Shown here piece after piece: positions 56,239 through 64,000 of a stretch of 64,000 nucleotides of DNA. The DNA comes from Tritrichomonas musculus (lineage: Eukaryota > Parabasalia > Tritrichomonadida > Tritrichomonadidae). Positions within the stretch are counted from its first letter, which is position 1. The number at the start of each line of letters is the position of its first letter. A program made the position numbers and the translations under genes. The notes under the pieces are model-generated. The model saw only the letters and a program-made list of their open reading frames with translations. It ran no database searches and was not told the origin of the DNA. The stretch spans positions 3,844,001 through 3,908,000 of the forward strand of contig JAPFFF010000006.1 of assembly GCA_039105265.1 (NCBI GenBank), read 5' to 3'.

Positions 56239-59200
56239 TTAAAAAGTGTTTACAATGCCAATCTTTGGCTTTTCAAGCTTTTCTTGAGAAGGCAGATTGG
56301 AATTTTTTTGATGAAATGCATCAATTACTGGCAGATCGTCTGTCATTAGTTGATCCATTGTAATAAGCTTATTTGGAACATCTATTACAATAGCTTCTGA
56401 ATCAGATTTTTGGCTTTCAGTTGATGCATCGCATATTTTACACCAGCCTGATTTTGCACATTTATCATGGAATACGTGACCACAATGCAAAGCAACAACA
56501 TCACTTTGGCCAAGTAATTTACCACAAAATCCGCATCTAACTCCATCATATTCAACACCTTTTGCCATTTCTGCCATTCTTTCCATTTGAACTTGTACAG
56601 CTTCGTTTTTCAAAATTTGAACCAAAGTTCCACTGAACAAATTTTTTTCTCGTATTGAGTGGAATATTTTTGTGACAATAGGCCTTGCAACTTTGAAAGG
56701 TAGAAATGCGAAAAGTTCGATAAATTTGTCTATAATAGATTTTGAGTCATCAATGTTGCGAACCATTGAGTCTAAAAACTTTACAAGAAGATCGATAATA
56801 GAGTCAAGTTTTTGCTGATTTTCACTTTTTTCTTCATTTTGTTCATTATCATTATCGTTAACATCTTTCTTTTCAAATTTATATTTATTTTTTTTCTGTT
56901 CTTCTGTTGTGTAATAAAAATATGTAAAAATCGGAACTTGAAAACTGGATAAATACTCAAACCATATATTAGTTTGATCTTCTTGAGAAGATTTAAATGG
57001 GCTTGATGATGATGAAAGATAGTCACAAACTTGGAAAACTACTCTAGAGCTCTGATTTTCCATCAATGAAGTTAAAAGCGCTTCTTTTCCAAATCTTAAT
57101 GTACCATCAATATCTCGAAGAAGTCCAAACAAATAAAGTGTTGCATCAACAATCCCATGTTCTTGGCAGATTTTTAAAATTTTATCTAATGGAAAATTAT
57201 TAACAGATTTTAATGCTGAATAAACGTCATCTGGCTTATAATCGGCCAAAAACGAAATATAAGAAACAATTTCTTCATCTGTTGATGAATTTATGACAGT
57301 TGAGTCAGAAAAGGTTCTTTTCATAAAATGCCATAATAAGGTTTTATTTTTTTGTAAGTTCTTGTAAATGGTATGGATCAATTCAATTGAATTCATATTG
57401 ATTATTTCTTGGCAAAATTCATCAGGATTAATAGCTATCAGAATTTGACATTTAGATAAGTATATGCTTTCTAATTCTTTTTTATCACCATTTAAAACCT
57501 CATATAAACCATCACGAAATGTTTGCTTATGATTATCAACTATATATGAAAAGTATTCATCGATATCATGTATTAAAATGATAATGTCTAATTCACAATC
57601 GTCAAGATGCGAGTTTCGTGCTAAATTTAGTGCTCGTTGAATATCTGTGATTTGAGAAGTACTTAGCAAATAAACAAGTAGTTCGCCACGGACTATTTTG
57701 TCACCTGTATTAGAGGCATAAATGAAGTTTTCGGCTTGGGGGATCAATTCCTTATCGATCGTGATTTTGTTAATTTTAATTAAAGGCATGAGAACAACCC
57801 ATATTTGGTCTTCATCTTTATCAATGTAATGAATAACTTTATTGATAAGAGTGCTGAAATCTTCTGGAAGATTTGATGGATCAATTGATTGTGCAAGGAT
57901 AAACTCTAAAGCTGATTGAATAACTCGAGCTGAATGCTCAATATCATAACGAATGAAATCAGTTAGGTCAACAGTTAAAAAGTAAGAAATAGCTGACTGT
58001 GGCGATAATTTCTGAGTTATTAGTAGTTTATCCATTAATTCATGGATCTCTTTAAAGTTGTCTTGATAATGATTAATTACAAGATTCAAATAATAGTCTA
58101 TACTGTAAGAAAGGGAAAGTTTGGACAGAAATGTTAGCTTATTTTGCTTTATACATACTTTGAATATGTTTGGGAGCCATGAAAAATTTAACTCAACACT
58201 TGTTAAGAATTGAAGAAGCTCTTCTTCTTCTTTTGATTCAGCAATAATTATACAACAAACAAATTGGCTACTTAAAAACCAATGTTTGATACCCGAATCT
58301 ATAAATGAAGAAAAAATCAGTAAATCTTTCTTACTCATATCACTGATGGTAATTTCTCTATTCTCTTCTTTAGCTATTTGCTTTCCTTTCATAAATTTCA
58401 TTTCTGTTATAAAGTCAGTTCGATCGAGCCTTTCAACTGTTTTGAATAAATAGTTAGGATCAAATTCTTCATAATCGATGTACTTAAGAAATAGGCCATC
58501 AAGATCAGAATAATCTCTTTTATTTGTAATTTGATCAAATAATTTGCTCCAATTTCCTTTTTTCAAATAAAGCTCAACTCGCTGTTCAACTGAAATTAAC
58601 GAAAGTTGCCATAAGGAGGCTCCAGCAATAAATATTCGATCAGATAAAGCTAACGCAGTACCAGGTGGTACTTTTCTATGATATTGATTGTTATCGCGAA
58701 TCATCTCGCATTGGCCACTGAATAATATTAAAATTGTATTTAAATCGATAAACGATATAGCATTTGGAGATTTTGAAAATTCATAAGAAAGCACATCTTT
58801 ACCATCAGGAGTAGATACAATAACATCATGCTGAACACCTCGCGCAACATAATGATTTGTTTGGTCTGGAGGATCGTAAAATGCAAAGCAATTGGTTTCT
58901 TCTTGCTTTGACCAAACAACATTATTAGTCGTATGTTCAAGATTAAAGCAAGACGTGTGAGATGAAGATGAAACGTATAAATATTTATGATGGATAGCCA
59001 TTGCAATAATTGGCGATTCAAAATCACAAAATTGTTGATTAGAAACACTCATTTTGAAAAACTTCGATATTGTTGATAATGTTATTATTCCCATTGGATT
59101 TGAATGAAAAATATGATCATGAGTAAGTCCAAATTGAATTTTTGAAATTCCTTCTGGCATTCTAAATGAAAAAATATCACAATTACCTTTAAATGACCAT

Positions 59201-59484
59201 AATACAATTTCGCCACCATTATAATCAGAATATCCCGCAGCTATAAGAGTTTTATCATCACTGATCGCCAAACAAAGAGGAACTGCAGCTGGATCCAAAG
59301 GCTTGCTCTTTCTTTTTAAATATGTTGTTACTTTAGTTTCAAAATTAAATGTAATAACTTCAACTGGAGAAGTTGCGATAGCGAGAAATGGGTAAGAATA
59401 AGCAATAGAAGCAGAAGAAAGATCTTTCATTTGGAATTCTTCAATTTTTGAGATATTGATAAAATTATTGTCTTCATCAGTCAT
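56239..59484 (-). CDS. VPS8-like (CORVET/HOPS-type) beta-propeller and RING protein
   Basis: The 1,081-residue protein has an N-terminal beta-propeller-like half (residues about 20-310; IAYSYPFLAIATSPVEVITFNF, GGEIVLWSFKGNCDIFSF), a long helical solenoid of the clathrin-repeat type (about 330-960) and a RING-H2 near residues 1000-1035, CGFCGKLL...LHCGHVFHDKCAKSGWCKIC, with all eight metal ligands. This order is that of the VPS8, VPS11, VPS18 and VPS41 subunits of endosomal tethering complexes; the finger is most like VPS8. VPS8 belongs to CORVET, which tethers early endosomes with Rab5. The protein is shorter than usual VPS8 and has no initial acidic region. Subunit identity is uncertain. Confidence 0.65.
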   Translation of the reverse strand: MTDEDNNFINISKIEEFQMKDLSSASIAYSYPFLAIATSPVEVITFNFETKVTTYLKRKSKPLDPAAVPLCLAISDDKTLIAAGYSDYNGGEIVLWSFKGNCDIFSFRMPEGISKIQFGLTHDHIFHSNPMGIITLSTISKFFKMSVSNQQFCDFESPIIAMAIHHKYLYVSSSSHTSCFNLEHTTNNVVWSKQEETNCFAFYDPPDQTNHYVARGVQHDVIVSTPDGKDVLSYEFSKSPNAISFIDLNTILILFSGQCEMIRDNNQYHRKVPPGTALALSDRIFIAGASLWQLSLISVEQRVELYLKKGNWSKLFDQITNKRDYSDLDGLFLKYIDYEEFDPNYLFKTVERLDRTDFITEMKFMKGKQIAKEENREITISDMSKKDLLIFSSFIDSGIKHWFLSSQFVCCIIIAESKEEEELLQFLTSVELNFSWLPNIFKVCIKQNKLTFLSKLSLSYSIDYYLNLVINHYQDNFKEIHELMDKLLITQKLSPQSAISYFLTVDLTDFIRYDIEHSARVIQSALEFILAQSIDPSNLPEDFSTLINKVIHYIDKDEDQIWVVLMPLIKINKITIDKELIPQAENFIYASNTGDKIVRGELLVYLLSTSQITDIQRALNLARNSHLDDCELDIIILIHDIDEYFSYIVDNHKQTFRDGLYEVLNGDKKELESIYLSKCQILIAINPDEFCQEIINMNSIELIHTIYKNLQKNKTLLWHFMKRTFSDSTVINSSTDEEIVSYISFLADYKPDDVYSALKSVNNFPLDKILKICQEHGIVDATLYLFGLLRDIDGTLRFGKEALLTSLMENQSSRVVFQVCDYLSSSSSPFKSSQEDQTNIWFEYLSSFQVPIFTYFYYTTEEQKKNKYKFEKKDVNDNDNEQNEEKSENQQKLDSIIDLLVKFLDSMVRNIDDSKSIIDKFIELFAFLPFKVARPIVTKIFHSIREKNLFSGTLVQILKNEAVQVQMERMAEMAKGVEYDGVRCGFCGKLLGQSDVVALHCGHVFHDKCAKSGWCKICDASTESQKSDSEAIVIDVPNKLITMDQLMTDDLPVIDAFHQKNSNLPSQEKLEKPKIGIVNTF

Positions 59485-59579
59485 TTCAGTAGATTTTAAA
59501 ATTCAGAAGCACAGAAAAAGTTAAATTCTATATTAATTAAAGACCAAATATATTCATAAAAAAAATGACAAAAAAATAA

Positions 59580-60974
59580 TTATTTTTTATTAGTAACATT
59601 AGAATTTTTTTTTGTTAAAGGCCTCCAAGTCCCATTTCCATTGGACTTTGGAGGCGGTGGCATTGCAAGAGTAAATATATTTTTCTTCTGAGAATCAGTG
59701 TTAATTTTTACTCTCTGACCTGGACCAACTTCTCTAAATGCTACATCACCTTCATTTCTATGGTGTCTAATCCAGTTTTTCTCTGGATTGCTTGCATCCT
59801 TTTCTTGAAGTTTAAGTGCCCTGATTCTGTTATTTAGTACAATTTCTTCATTTTTCTTCTTTGCTAAGAATTCTTGCTTTTTGACTTCAAGAGATTTAAC
59901 AAGAGTGTCCATCTGTTTTCGTTGACGACTTTCCATTAAAAGAAAAGCTTCTCGTTTAGCTTGACTCCAAGCGAGCATGTTAGCAGCAACTTCATCTCCT
60001 TCAAGCTTCTTTGCGATTTGCTTGACTCTTTCAGATTCTTCAAATTTTCTATCTTGAAGTAATCTAATTTGAAGCTTTCGAAGTTGCCTGAGCTGATCAG
60101 ATGCTTTGCTAAAATATTTCATTCTTGTTTCTGATGCCCATTCTTCCTCAAAAAGCTGCCTCTCCTCTTGATGACGTTTTTTCATTTCATTTATTGCATT
60201 TTTGGATTTTCTGTTTAAGGTTCCTTGAATACGATAATTCATGTTTCTCCAATTTTCAAGATCATTTTCATTTTGTCGTTGCTTAATTTTAACCCAATTC
60301 AAAGAATTATCTCTGGCCATCTCAATAACAACTTCTCTATGTTTAGCTTTGGCTGCATCAATAGCGTGAGCAACACGTACTGTATCATCATAAGTTCCAC
60401 CATCACCTAGTACAGTATATCGTTCGTTTAAATTACGAATTGCTAAAGCGAGTATAAATGGATCTTTCTCTTCAACTTCGTTTCCTAGAACAAACTGGTT
60501 AGCTACAGCAGTGGCATGATCTAGTTCTTCGTCAGTTGGTACACGTGGCGTCCGTGGAGATATTGGATGATTATATGAAGCTCTTGCTGATCTTGCAGGC
60601 CTTTGTTGAGAAGGTTCTGTAACTTTATATTCATTTGATTCTTCTTCTTCTTCATATTCTTCAGTTTCTTGACCTAATTCATCTAACTTTTCATTTTCTT
60701 CTTGGACTAATCTCGATTCTATTTGATCTTCCTCTTCCTCATATAATTTTTCTTTGTCTACTATTTCTTCTTCTTCTCCATCATCATTTAATTCAGCTTC
60801 TTCCTCTTCTTCTTCTCCATTTTTTTGGTCGATTTTCTCTTCTTCTTCATTTTCCTGGTCGATTTTTTCTTCTTCTTCATTTTTTTCTTTTAATTCTTCT
60901 TCTTCTTCATTTGATTTTTTTGAAACTTCGGTTTCTTTTTCGTCAATTTCTTTTCCAGAAGGATGCTCCTCCAT
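59580..60974 (-). CDS. Acidic coiled-coil protein
   Basis: The first ATG in frame is at 60974 (MEEHPSGKEIDEKETEV); the open frame continues about 20 codons further upstream with coding-like sequence but without ATG, so a non-ATG start or spliced first exon cannot be excluded. Residues about 10-120 are Glu-rich. Residues 140-175 are basic and Pro-rich. Residues 180-400 are a long helical, coiled-coil region (RHQEERQLFEEEW; LRQLRKLQIRLLQDRKFEESERVKQIAKKLE). The family is common in trichomonads and may be cytoskeletal, but I do not recognise it. The tail PPPPKSNGNGTWRPL is Pro-rich. Confidence 0.6.
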   Translation of the reverse strand: MEEHPSGKEIDEKETEVSKKSNEEEEELKEKNEEEEKIDQENEEEEKIDQKNGEEEEEEAELNDDGEEEEIVDKEKLYEEEEDQIESRLVQEENEKLDELGQETEEYEEEEESNEYKVTEPSQQRPARSARASYNHPISPRTPRVPTDEELDHATAVANQFVLGNEVEEKDPFILALAIRNLNERYTVLGDGGTYDDTVRVAHAIDAAKAKHREVVIEMARDNSLNWVKIKQRQNENDLENWRNMNYRIQGTLNRKSKNAINEMKKRHQEERQLFEEEWASETRMKYFSKASDQLRQLRKLQIRLLQDRKFEESERVKQIAKKLEGDEVAANMLAWSQAKREAFLLMESRQRKQMDTLVKSLEVKKQEFLAKKKNEEIVLNNRIRALKLQEKDASNPEKNWIRHHRNEGDVAFREVGPGQRVKINTDSQKKNIFTLAMPPPPKSNGNGTWRPLTKKNSNVTNKK

Positions 60975-61572
60975 AGGAAGATGTATATCTTTCTCAGGAG
61001 CAGTAATTGGGGAGTATTGTGGTTCTTCAGTCAATGTTGAGATTTTAACGGAAAAATGTATTTTTTTATATAACCAAATAGCATCTGAATTTTTTTTTGA
61101 TTGATGAAAATTGATGCTCTCAGAAAAATTGACTACCTTTTTTAATGATAAAACAATAATATCTTTATCTTCATCAAAAAAATATTAATATATTTTTTAA
61201 TACATTAAATATCATCCAAAATAAATATATATATATGATAAAATAAATATATAATTATATATCAAGTTGTATGAAAAGATAATACTATTTTTACAAGGAT
61301 TGATTAAAAATTTAATTATTTCTTTGATATACTCATTAAAAACTAAACAAATGAACAACATCAACTAAAATCAAATAAAAAATAGCATCAACAATTAAAT
61401 TAGCATAAATAAATAAAAATTTCATGGAAAAGAAGAAAAATTGGAATATCGTTTAAATAATTTTATTACGAATCATTATTGATGATAAAGATTAAATAAA
61501 AACAATAAATGACTTGAAATCAATAACATATATTTTTTAATAAAAACATATCAATATATTTAACTAAAATCA
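60975..61572. other. Gene-free spacer
   Basis: An AT-rich 0.6-kb spacer between minus-strand genes. The first 60 bp may be coding (see the coiled-coil gene). (TA)n-like tracts occur at 61220-61260. Confidence 0.55.
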
Positions 61573-63312
61573 TCATTTTTTATCTTTTTTTGATTTTTTA
61601 CCGTCAAACTTTCTATTTCCATGAAACTTATTTTTATTTTTCTTTTTATCTTTCCAGATATCATTTGGTGCTCTTTTTTGAGAAGCAGCTTGATCAAATG
61701 GGTTTTCTACAGGAGGCGATCTTTTATTCTTAATTTTTCTCACATGTCCTTTATCAAGACTTTGATCCCACTCATCAGGCGCTTCTTCTTTCCATCCACC
61801 AGCTAATTCTTTTCTTTCTTCTTTATCAGTTTCAATTCCATCCCATGTTGAAGTTTCGTGAACATTTCGGGATTGTTTCAAAAGCATTTGCATTGGATTT
61901 TTTGCAGGATTAGAGGTAACTTTTTTTCTATCAACTTTTCTTGATTTAACATCTGTTGTATCAACAACGACAACTTCATTGCTAGTGTTTTTATCTCCGT
62001 TTTGTGGTAAATTTCTTTTTAATTGTTTTTCTATTGATTTAGTTAGGGCATCTTTGGCTGATTTTATGCGATTGGGATCATTAGTGTTATCGCTATTTTC
62101 GCTTTCCTCTTCATCGAATTCATAATTTTTATTTTTTTTGACCATGATTTTTGGCTTATTTTGCTGGGGAATAGGAGTAATTGACGCTTTTTCAGCTGAT
62201 GCGTTTGGTTCATCACGAGAATAAAAAAGAAGTTGCGGATTGAATTTTGATAAAGAGTTGATGTCATTTTGCTGAACTTTACCATTGATCATTGAATTCC
62301 ATGTTCCTGATGACGAAAGAAAAACTGAATTGAATTTTCCTCCTTCTGATGAAGATCCATTATAATCTGTGAAGGCTACTAAACGATATTTTACACCTGA
62401 TATTGTGAGTTCGAGGAATCTCGAAACTTGAAATTGCTTTTTTCGAAATTGTCCTTTATCATCCCAGTTGTTTAATTGTACAGTGAAGATAAGAGGCAGT
62501 TCATTTATAAATTCTTCGGTGCACAAAACCGGCTTACCACATGCATCACATGAATAATCATCAACAGGAACTGATACTGAACTCTGGAGAGAAGATTTAT
62601 CGATGCGATTAGATAAAAAGTAAATCCAATAGCTATCTTTGACGATTTTAGTACGACCGCAATCTTTGCAAACAAGTTTATTTTGGCTTTCAATACGAAA
62701 CATTTGACCTATTGCTGTGGAATATTCGTTGGCAGCTTGAAAAGCGCGTGAGCCACTAAATTCTTCGCTTTGTAATACATTTAGTAACTGATTTAAAAAT
62801 TCAGCACTGTCACCTGGAGTACCAAGATTCCATTTTCTATCAAACACATTTAAGTCAAGAGGAAATGTAATTGTCCCATGAGCTTCTGTATCTTCAAAGA
62901 ATTTATAAATTTTACATAAATTACAGCCAACTCTTTGGCATGATTCTTTGTGAAATTTTTGAAATTGTCTAAAACAAGGGCATGCTCGAAGACAATATAG
63001 AACAGATGTAGCAAATCCACGTTTGTATATATCACTATATCCATTTCCTGAATAATATCGGATTGCCCATGTTTTGATTTGGGCAAGTTTATTAGGATCA
63101 TAAAGTGTAGATCGATTATTAGAAGATGATTTTTTTGTATTACCATAGCAAATGCTATAATATTGGGTATTAGTGGCATAAACAATTGACTCGTTGATTT
63201 GCATTTTATATTCGAATTTGGCTGGAACAAAATTAATTCTTCTTGGTAATAATTCTTGGTTGATTTTTTTTATTGCAGCTGTGACATCTGTATCAGTCAC
63301 AGTTTCCTCCAT
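61573..63312 (-). CDS. USP-fold protein lacking the catalytic residues (pseudo-deubiquitinase)
   Basis: The 579-residue protein has the full outline of a ubiquitin-specific protease in residues about 70-370. In the Cys box, KRGFATSVLYCL aligns with NTCFMNSVLQCL, so the catalytic Cys is Gly. The segment HKESCQRVGCNLCKIYKFF matches the HSKxC...FCxxC region, GDSAEFLNQLL the QEDAHEFL region, and the zinc ribbon pairs CKDCG and CDACG are intact. In the His box, LVAFTDYNG...GGKFNSVF replaces AVxxHxG...GGHY, so the catalytic His is also lost. It cannot cleave ubiquitin by the known mechanism; it may bind ubiquitin or act as a scaffold like PAN2 or USP39. Residues 380-579 are a basic, disordered tail that might bind RNA. 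Confidence 0.75.
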   Translation of the reverse strand: MEETVTDTDVTAAIKKINQELLPRRINFVPAKFEYKMQINESIVYATNTQYYSICYGNTKKSSSNNRSTLYDPNKLAQIKTWAIRYYSGNGYSDIYKRGFATSVLYCLRACPCFRQFQKFHKESCQRVGCNLCKIYKFFEDTEAHGTITFPLDLNVFDRKWNLGTPGDSAEFLNQLLNVLQSEEFSGSRAFQAANEYSTAIGQMFRIESQNKLVCKDCGRTKIVKDSYWIYFLSNRIDKSSLQSSVSVPVDDYSCDACGKPVLCTEEFINELPLIFTVQLNNWDDKGQFRKKQFQVSRFLELTISGVKYRLVAFTDYNGSSSEGGKFNSVFLSSSGTWNSMINGKVQQNDINSLSKFNPQLLFYSRDEPNASAEKASITPIPQQNKPKIMVKKNKNYEFDEEESENSDNTNDPNRIKSAKDALTKSIEKQLKRNLPQNGDKNTSNEVVVVDTTDVKSRKVDRKKVTSNPAKNPMQMLLKQSRNVHETSTWDGIETDKEERKELAGGWKEEAPDEWDQSLDKGHVRKIKNKRSPPVENPFDQAASQKRAPNDIWKDKKKNKNKFHGNRKFDGKKSKKDKK

Positions 63313-63407
63313 TTAAATAAAAAAAAAAAAAAAAATTGATGTTCATTCAAGTTCCTAGAATCAGACAAACCTATTGAAATAGTAATACAATTTCGAATGA
63401 TATTATA

Positions 63408-64000
63408 ATGTTTTTCAACTTTAAAAACGAAGAACCATTAAATTCTTCATTCAAACCAGTTATTGTACAAGAAATACATTACTCTACCGAAAACAGTGAT
63501 AACTCAATCGAAACCGAAATTGCGAATATGACTCCAGAACAAAGAATTTGTTATCGTGATCATATATTTGAAAATATTTATCAATTAACGGCATTCCGAA
63601 ATATTAATGATCCACAAATCAAAAGCGATTTTTTCCAAATTCAAAATTCGATTAAAATATTATCCAAAGTTGCTGATTTTGGAACTCCTATACCTGATAA
63701 GATTTTTAATTACGTTATCGATTTTGCATCAAAACAAAACCTATTGGATAGTGTATTTTTATTTATTGTTTCTTCTTTTAAGCAAAATCCAAAAGCTATA
63801 GATCAGTTATTTCATAATTTTCATGACAAGATTAATACTTTCCTGAATAGATTCGAGTATCCTTTTAATAAATTACATTTTGAGTTTGCTGTTACCTTAA
63901 TCGGAGCATCACAGCAAATTTGCGATGAATTAGTTTGTATGAGATTTGTTGATATTATCGAATCAGGCATTTTATCTTCGATTTATGAAAGACGAAATTT
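63408..64000 (+). CDS. Alpha-solenoid-like protein, N-terminal part
   Basis: The ATG at 63408 (MFFNFKNEEPLNSSFKPVIV) opens a frame that runs past the right edge after 197 codons. The sequence is helical with pairs such as IFENIYQLTAFRNI and DKIFNYVIDFASKQNLLDSVFLFIVSSF, suggesting an ARM/HEAT-type solenoid. No specific family is recognised. Only 95 bp separates its ATG from the divergent USP-like gene, so the two share a promoter region. Confidence 0.65.
   Translation, partial: MFFNFKNEEPLNSSFKPVIVQEIHYSTENSDNSIETEIANMTPEQRICYRDHIFENIYQLTAFRNINDPQIKSDFFQIQNSIKILSKVADFGTPIPDKIFNYVIDFASKQNLLDSVFLFIVSSFKQNPKAIDQLFHNFHDKINTFLNRFEYPFNKLHFEFAVTLIGASQQICDELVCMRFVDIIESGILSSIYERRN

Noticed and set aside
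1-64000. CRISPR arrays, bacterial promoters, ribosome binding sites, rRNA genes
   Set aside because: None seen; gene style and families are those of a eukaryotic nucleus.

Overview
The window looks like nuclear DNA of a trichomonad parabasalid, most likely Tritrichomonas or a close relative. It is very AT-rich, the genes are essentially intronless, and it carries families these protists have expanded: BspA-type (LRR_5) leucine-rich repeat proteins, a DUF3447/ankyrin protein, divergent actin paralogs, a beta-helix surface-type protein, and a large membrane protein with a cyclase-like tail. Several starts are preceded by TCAYW motifs like the trichomonad initiator. Species assignment is inference; nothing here fixes it.

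Layout. 1-17 kb is a gene block: partial ankyrin protein (-), BspA-LRR/kinase fusion with one in-frame stop (-), acylated adenylate/UMP-CMP kinase (+), beta-helix protein (-), actin-like (-), C2-like (+), BspA-LRR (+), SH2-like (+), ICMT-like methyltransferase (-) and a basic hypothetical (-). 17-34 kb is a mobile-element island with no recognisable host gene. It holds two MULE-type MITE copies in opposite orientation, each with its own 11-bp target duplication; a Polinton integrase fossil; a 4.7-kb composite element with identical nested inverted repeats and a 6-bp duplication; a mariner relic; a long open P-element-like transposase; a hAT element with 8-bp duplication; and a pogo-like relic. 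34-64 kb returns to host genes: cyclase-like membrane protein (-), ARM/HEAT-like protein (-), giant DOCK-family exchange factor (+), second actin-like (+), HID1-like (-), DZIP1-like (-), VPS8-like (-), acidic coiled-coil (-), USP-fold pseudo-deubiquitinase (-), and the start of an alpha-solenoid protein (+).

Functional themes of the host genes are actin/Rho signalling (two actins, DOCK), Golgi/endosome traffic (HID1-like, VPS8-like), cilium or basal body (DZIP1-like), lipid-anchored signalling (kinase with MGC start, ICMT) and surface/LRR proteins. These are shared themes, not operons; spacing is typical of compact protist genes with 100-700 bp AT-rich gaps.

The best candidate for something undescribed is the 19543-24252 element. 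Its inner 209-bp inverted repeats contain the start codon and first 18 codons of two different genes, one at each end, so two unrelated proteins share one leader and presumably one promoter sequence. Its 918-residue main protein matches no family I recognise.
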